From contig NZ_AUDM01000006.1 in assembly GCF_000425465.1 (NCBI RefSeq), forward strand, positions 1-45,173: a stretch of DNA of 45,173 nt. The letters run 5' to 3'. Source of the DNA: Flavobacterium filum DSM 17961. GTDB taxonomy: Bacteria > Bacteroidota > Bacteroidia > Flavobacteriales > Flavobacteriaceae. Made by a program: the position numbers and the translations under genes. The notes under the pieces are model-generated. The model did no database searches, was not told the origin of the DNA, and saw nothing but the letters and a program-made list of their open reading frames with translations. The stretch's first letter is position 1, and each line of letters begins with the position of its first letter. Of this stretch, positions 43,153-45,173 are shown in pieces.

Positions 43153-44592
43153 ATGGAACCTTTTTCAATTGTACTCATCATTCTAAGCTATTTTAGTTTA
43201 CTCATTTTAATTTCCACCTTAATCAGTAAAAAAGACGAAGGGAATGATGCCTTTTTTAAAGCCAACAAAAACTCTCCTTGGTATTTGGTTGCCTTTGGAA
43301 TGATTGGAGCATCACTCTCCGGCGTTACCTTTATTTCCGTTCCCGGAAAAGTAGAAGCGTCTCAATTTGTGTATTTTCAATTAGTACTCGGTTACATTGT
43401 GGGTTATTTTGTTATTGGAACTGTACTATTACCACTCTATTATCGTCTGAATCTTACTTCTATTTATACCTATCTCGGAGACCGATTTGGCAAAAATGCC
43501 TATAAAACCGGAGCATGGTTTTTCATCATTTCCAGAACAGTTGGGTCTAATTTACGATTAATGCTGGTGGCCGATGTGTTGCAAACTCTTGTTTTTGATA
43601 AACTCAATGTGCCGTATTGGATAACCGTTTCCGTTACCATTTTACTTATTTGGGTCTATACCAACAAATCCGGCATCAAAACCATTATTTGGACTGACAC
43701 TCTACAAACATTGTTTATGCTAATTGCCGTTGTGTTTTGTATTGTCACAGTTTCGCAAGATTTAGGATTAAATATCGCTAACATTTCAGGTTTTATTGCA
43801 GAAAGTGATTTTTCAACAACCTTCTTTTTTGACGATATGAGTTCACCGAATTATTTTTGGAAACAATTTTTATCCGGAGCTTTTATTGCCATTGTCATGA
43901 CCGGTCTCGACCAAGATATGATGCAAAAAAACCTTACCTGCCGCAGTTTAAAAGACGCTCAAAAAAATATGTTTTGGTTTACCATCGTGCTTACGTTTGT
44001 GAATTTTTTATTCTTAGTCATGGGATTATTATTCACAGAATATGCACTAAAATTCAATATCAACGCTCACAAAGACCAGCTCTTCCCTATACTAGCCAAT
44101 GAATATTTAGGCGTTGGCGTGGCGTTTTTCTTTATTTTAGGATTAATTGCAGCGGCTTACTCAAGTGCAGATAGTGCGTTAACTTCTCTTACCACATCCT
44201 TCAGCATCGATATTTTAGAAATTGAAAAGAAATATGATTCCGTAAAACAAGTTATCATCCGCAAACAAATTCACAAAATGTTTGTTGCTGTTTCTGTCAT
44301 CGTCATTTTATGTTTTAAATATTTTGTAGAAGATGCAAGTATCATTGACAAAGTACTGAAATTCGCCGGATTCACTTACGGACCTCTACTCGGTCTCTAC
44401 AGTTTTGGATTATTTACGAAATGGAAAGTAAAAGATAAATGGGTGCCAATTGTCGCCATTTTCTCTGTCATTTCATCTGTTGTGCTCAACCTAAATAGCA
44501 AGGCTTGGTTCGGATTTGAATTCGGATTTGAAATCTTAATCGTAAATGGTTTGTTTACTTTTATTGGATTAATGCTCATTCGAAGAAGATAA
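43153..44592 (+). CDS. Sodium:solute symporter (SSS family)
   Basis: A 479-residue inner-membrane transporter with about 13 hydrophobic segments, importing an unidentified solute with sodium. The first segments contain the family strings GNDAFFKANKNSPWYLVAFGMIG (in two parts) and GASLSGVTFISVPG. The later AAAYSSADSALTSLTTSF is the SSS signature around the sodium site (Ser/Thr-rich helix 8). It is divergent from recR with a 118-bp gap. Related Bacteroidota proteins are often annotated as sialic-acid, sugar or proline symporters; the substrate is not fixed by these motifs. Confidence 0.92.
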   Translation: MEPFSIVLIILSYFSLLILISTLISKKDEGNDAFFKANKNSPWYLVAFGMIGASLSGVTFISVPGKVEASQFVYFQLVLGYIVGYFVIGTVLLPLYYRLNLTSIYTYLGDRFGKNAYKTGAWFFIISRTVGSNLRLMLVADVLQTLVFDKLNVPYWITVSVTILLIWVYTNKSGIKTIIWTDTLQTLFMLIAVVFCIVTVSQDLGLNIANISGFIAESDFSTTFFFDDMSSPNYFWKQFLSGAFIAIVMTGLDQDMMQKNLTCRSLKDAQKNMFWFTIVLTFVNFLFLVMGLLFTEYALKFNINAHKDQLFPILANEYLGVGVAFFFILGLIAAAYSSADSALTSLTTSFSIDILEIEKKYDSVKQVIIRKQIHKMFVAVSVIVILCFKYFVEDASIIDKVLKFAGFTYGPLLGLYSFGLFTKWKVKDKWVPIVAIFSVISSVVLNLNSKAWFGFEFGFEILIVNGLFTFIGLMLIRRR

Positions 44593-44604
44593 GTCGCAGT
44601 TGGC

Positions 44605-44647
44605 AGACAACTGACAACCAACAACTGACAACAGACAACCAACAACC
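44605..44647. repeat. Low-complexity ACAAC/CTGACAAC tandem repeat between convergent genes
   Basis: Short direct repeats of ACAACTGACAAC and GACAACCAACAAC alternate across 43 bases, filling the gap between the symporter stop and the CoA-binding protein stop. The DNA there is nearly free of runs of T and shows no hairpin terminator. Confidence 0.75.
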
Positions 44648-44650
44648 CCG

Positions 44651-45010
44651 CTAATACTGATTCGTAGAAAGTAAAACCAGCGTACAAGCCACCTCCACTT
44701 GTATATTATTTATTCCCAACAAGGCATAAAACTCAGGATTTTCGGTTCCGGGATTAAAAATAACGCGTTTAGGTTGTAACCCGACAATGTAATTGTAATA
44801 GTCTCGTTGACCCTTCGGATTCAAATATAACGTTACGGTATGAATATTTTTAAACGGTATTTGTTTCGTTTGGATTTTTACTCCATTTACTTCACCTATT
44901 TTCTGTCCAATGGCAACCACCGGCTGCTCTTTTTTAAGCAAACTGTTGATGGCCATGAAAGAATATCTTTCCGGATTGGTGGAAGCTCCAATAACTAAGG
45001 TTTTTTTCAT
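44651..45010 (-). CDS. Small CoA-binding (Rossmann) domain protein
   Basis: A 119-residue cytoplasmic protein consisting of a single CoA-binding domain, YccU type. It opens KKTLVIGASTNPERYSFMA with the nucleotide-binding loop G-A-S-x-N-P. VVAIGQKIGEVNGVKI and VIFNPGTENPEF follow. It matches the CoA-binding half of succinyl-CoA synthetase alpha in fold, but catalytic role is unknown for these proteins. Length is normal for the family. A -7 box lies 17 nt before the ATG. Confidence 0.88.
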   Translation of the reverse strand: MKKTLVIGASTNPERYSFMAINSLLKKEQPVVAIGQKIGEVNGVKIQTKQIPFKNIHTVTLYLNPKGQRDYYNYIVGLQPKRVIFNPGTENPEFYALLGINNIQVEVACTLVLLSTNQY

Positions 45011-45027
45011 TTGAATAATCTAGGCGG

Positions 45028-45060
45028 CAAAGATAATGATTTAAAAAAGAGTTAAAACAA
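45028..45060 (-). promoter_or_regulatory. Promoter of the CoA-binding protein gene
   Basis: TATCTTTG (45035-45028, minus strand) is a full match to TAnnTTTG. A TTG at 45060-45058 is 22 nt upstream, slightly long. The -7 box ends 17 nt before the ATG. Confidence 0.55.
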
Positions 45061-45065
45061 CTCTT
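45043..45065 (-). terminator. Weak minus-strand hairpin terminator near the right edge
   Basis: On the minus strand AAGAGTT and AACTCTT form a 7-bp stem with a 5-nt loop, followed by six T in all. It would stop transcription arriving from beyond the right edge. It overlaps the -33 region of the next promoter, and the stem is AT-rich. Confidence 0.4.
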
Positions 45066-45131
45066 AAACCTTTATTAAAGCATGAAAAAAAAATTAAACA
45101 TTGTATTATCTTTACTAATTAAATTATTCAC

Positions 45132-45173
45132 TTGACGAATTGACGAATTGACGAATTGACGAATTGACGAATT
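45132..45173. repeat. Tandem 8-bp repeat TTGACGAA, cut by the right edge
   Basis: Five perfect copies of TTGACGAA run head to tail, with two bases of a sixth before the window ends. The full length is unknown. The period of 8 is not a multiple of 3, so it is not a coding repeat. Confidence 0.9.

Noticed and set aside
45079..45135. Plus-strand ATG followed by 17 codons beginning MKKKLNIVLSLL
   Set aside because: It looks like the start of a signal peptide but stops at once at TGA; too short and unsupported to call a gene.
1..45173. CRISPR arrays, tRNA or rRNA genes
   Set aside because: No spaced direct repeats of CRISPR type and no cloverleaf or rRNA-like sequence were seen on reading; the only tandem repeats are the short ones listed.

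Overview
The window is bacterial and looks like a Flavobacterium-type member of the Bacteroidota. The DNA is AT-rich. Several genes are preceded by the -7 box TAnnTTTG used in this phylum, usually 16-27 nt before the ATG. Both Wzc proteins end in Tyr-Gly repeats. Gene starts and functions below come from reading the sequence and from recalled family motifs; no database search was run.

Layout. (1) 1-443: the 5' end of an IS110-type transposase runs off the left edge (minus strand). It is preceded by about 300 nt of noncoding DNA with nested inverted repeats, a candidate bridge-RNA region, and then by the aconitase terminator. (2) 444-12532, housekeeping: aconitase, an acyltransferase-3 membrane protein, an unusual protein resembling the copper monooxygenase PHM, a MoxR ATPase, three consecutive SurA/PpiC-like envelope chaperones, release factor 3 (prfC) and a 69-residue secreted or membrane protein. 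(3) 12589-42349: a roughly 30-kb capsule or exopolysaccharide locus, almost entirely on the minus strand. (4) 42414-45173: recR, a sodium/solute symporter, a small CoA-binding protein and short tandem repeats.

The polysaccharide locus is bracketed by two Wza/Wzc export-kinase pairs. Reading from the promoter at 42368-42398, the order is wza2, wzc2, then nucleotide-sugar genes (TviC-like and TviB-like for UDP-GalNAcA, an animal-like UDP-glucose dehydrogenase for UDP-GlcA, RmlB, and a CapI-like epimerase for UDP-GalA). Next come a Wzx flippase, a cytoplasmic PQQ-type beta-propeller, a pyruvyltransferase-family protein, three GT4 glycosyltransferases, a GNAT protein, two paralogous polytopic membrane proteins flanking a deacetylase-like protein, and a fourth GT4. 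A second promoter at 20896-20927 leads into a PglC-PglD-PglE-PglF-like module, predicted to make and load a bacillosamine-type sugar on undecaprenyl phosphate, followed by wza1 and wzc1. A PHP-type tyrosine phosphatase faces wzc1 and overlaps its 3' end. Together the genes predict an acidic, uronic-acid-rich, possibly pyruvylated polymer. It would be started on a diamino-trideoxy sugar and exported by a Wzx/Wzy-type route controlled by tyrosine phosphorylation.

The parts most worth a second look are the candidate IS110 bridge-RNA region, the PHM-like protein with an altered first copper site, the cytoplasmic beta-propeller coupled to the flippase, and the duplicated polymerase-like membrane proteins.
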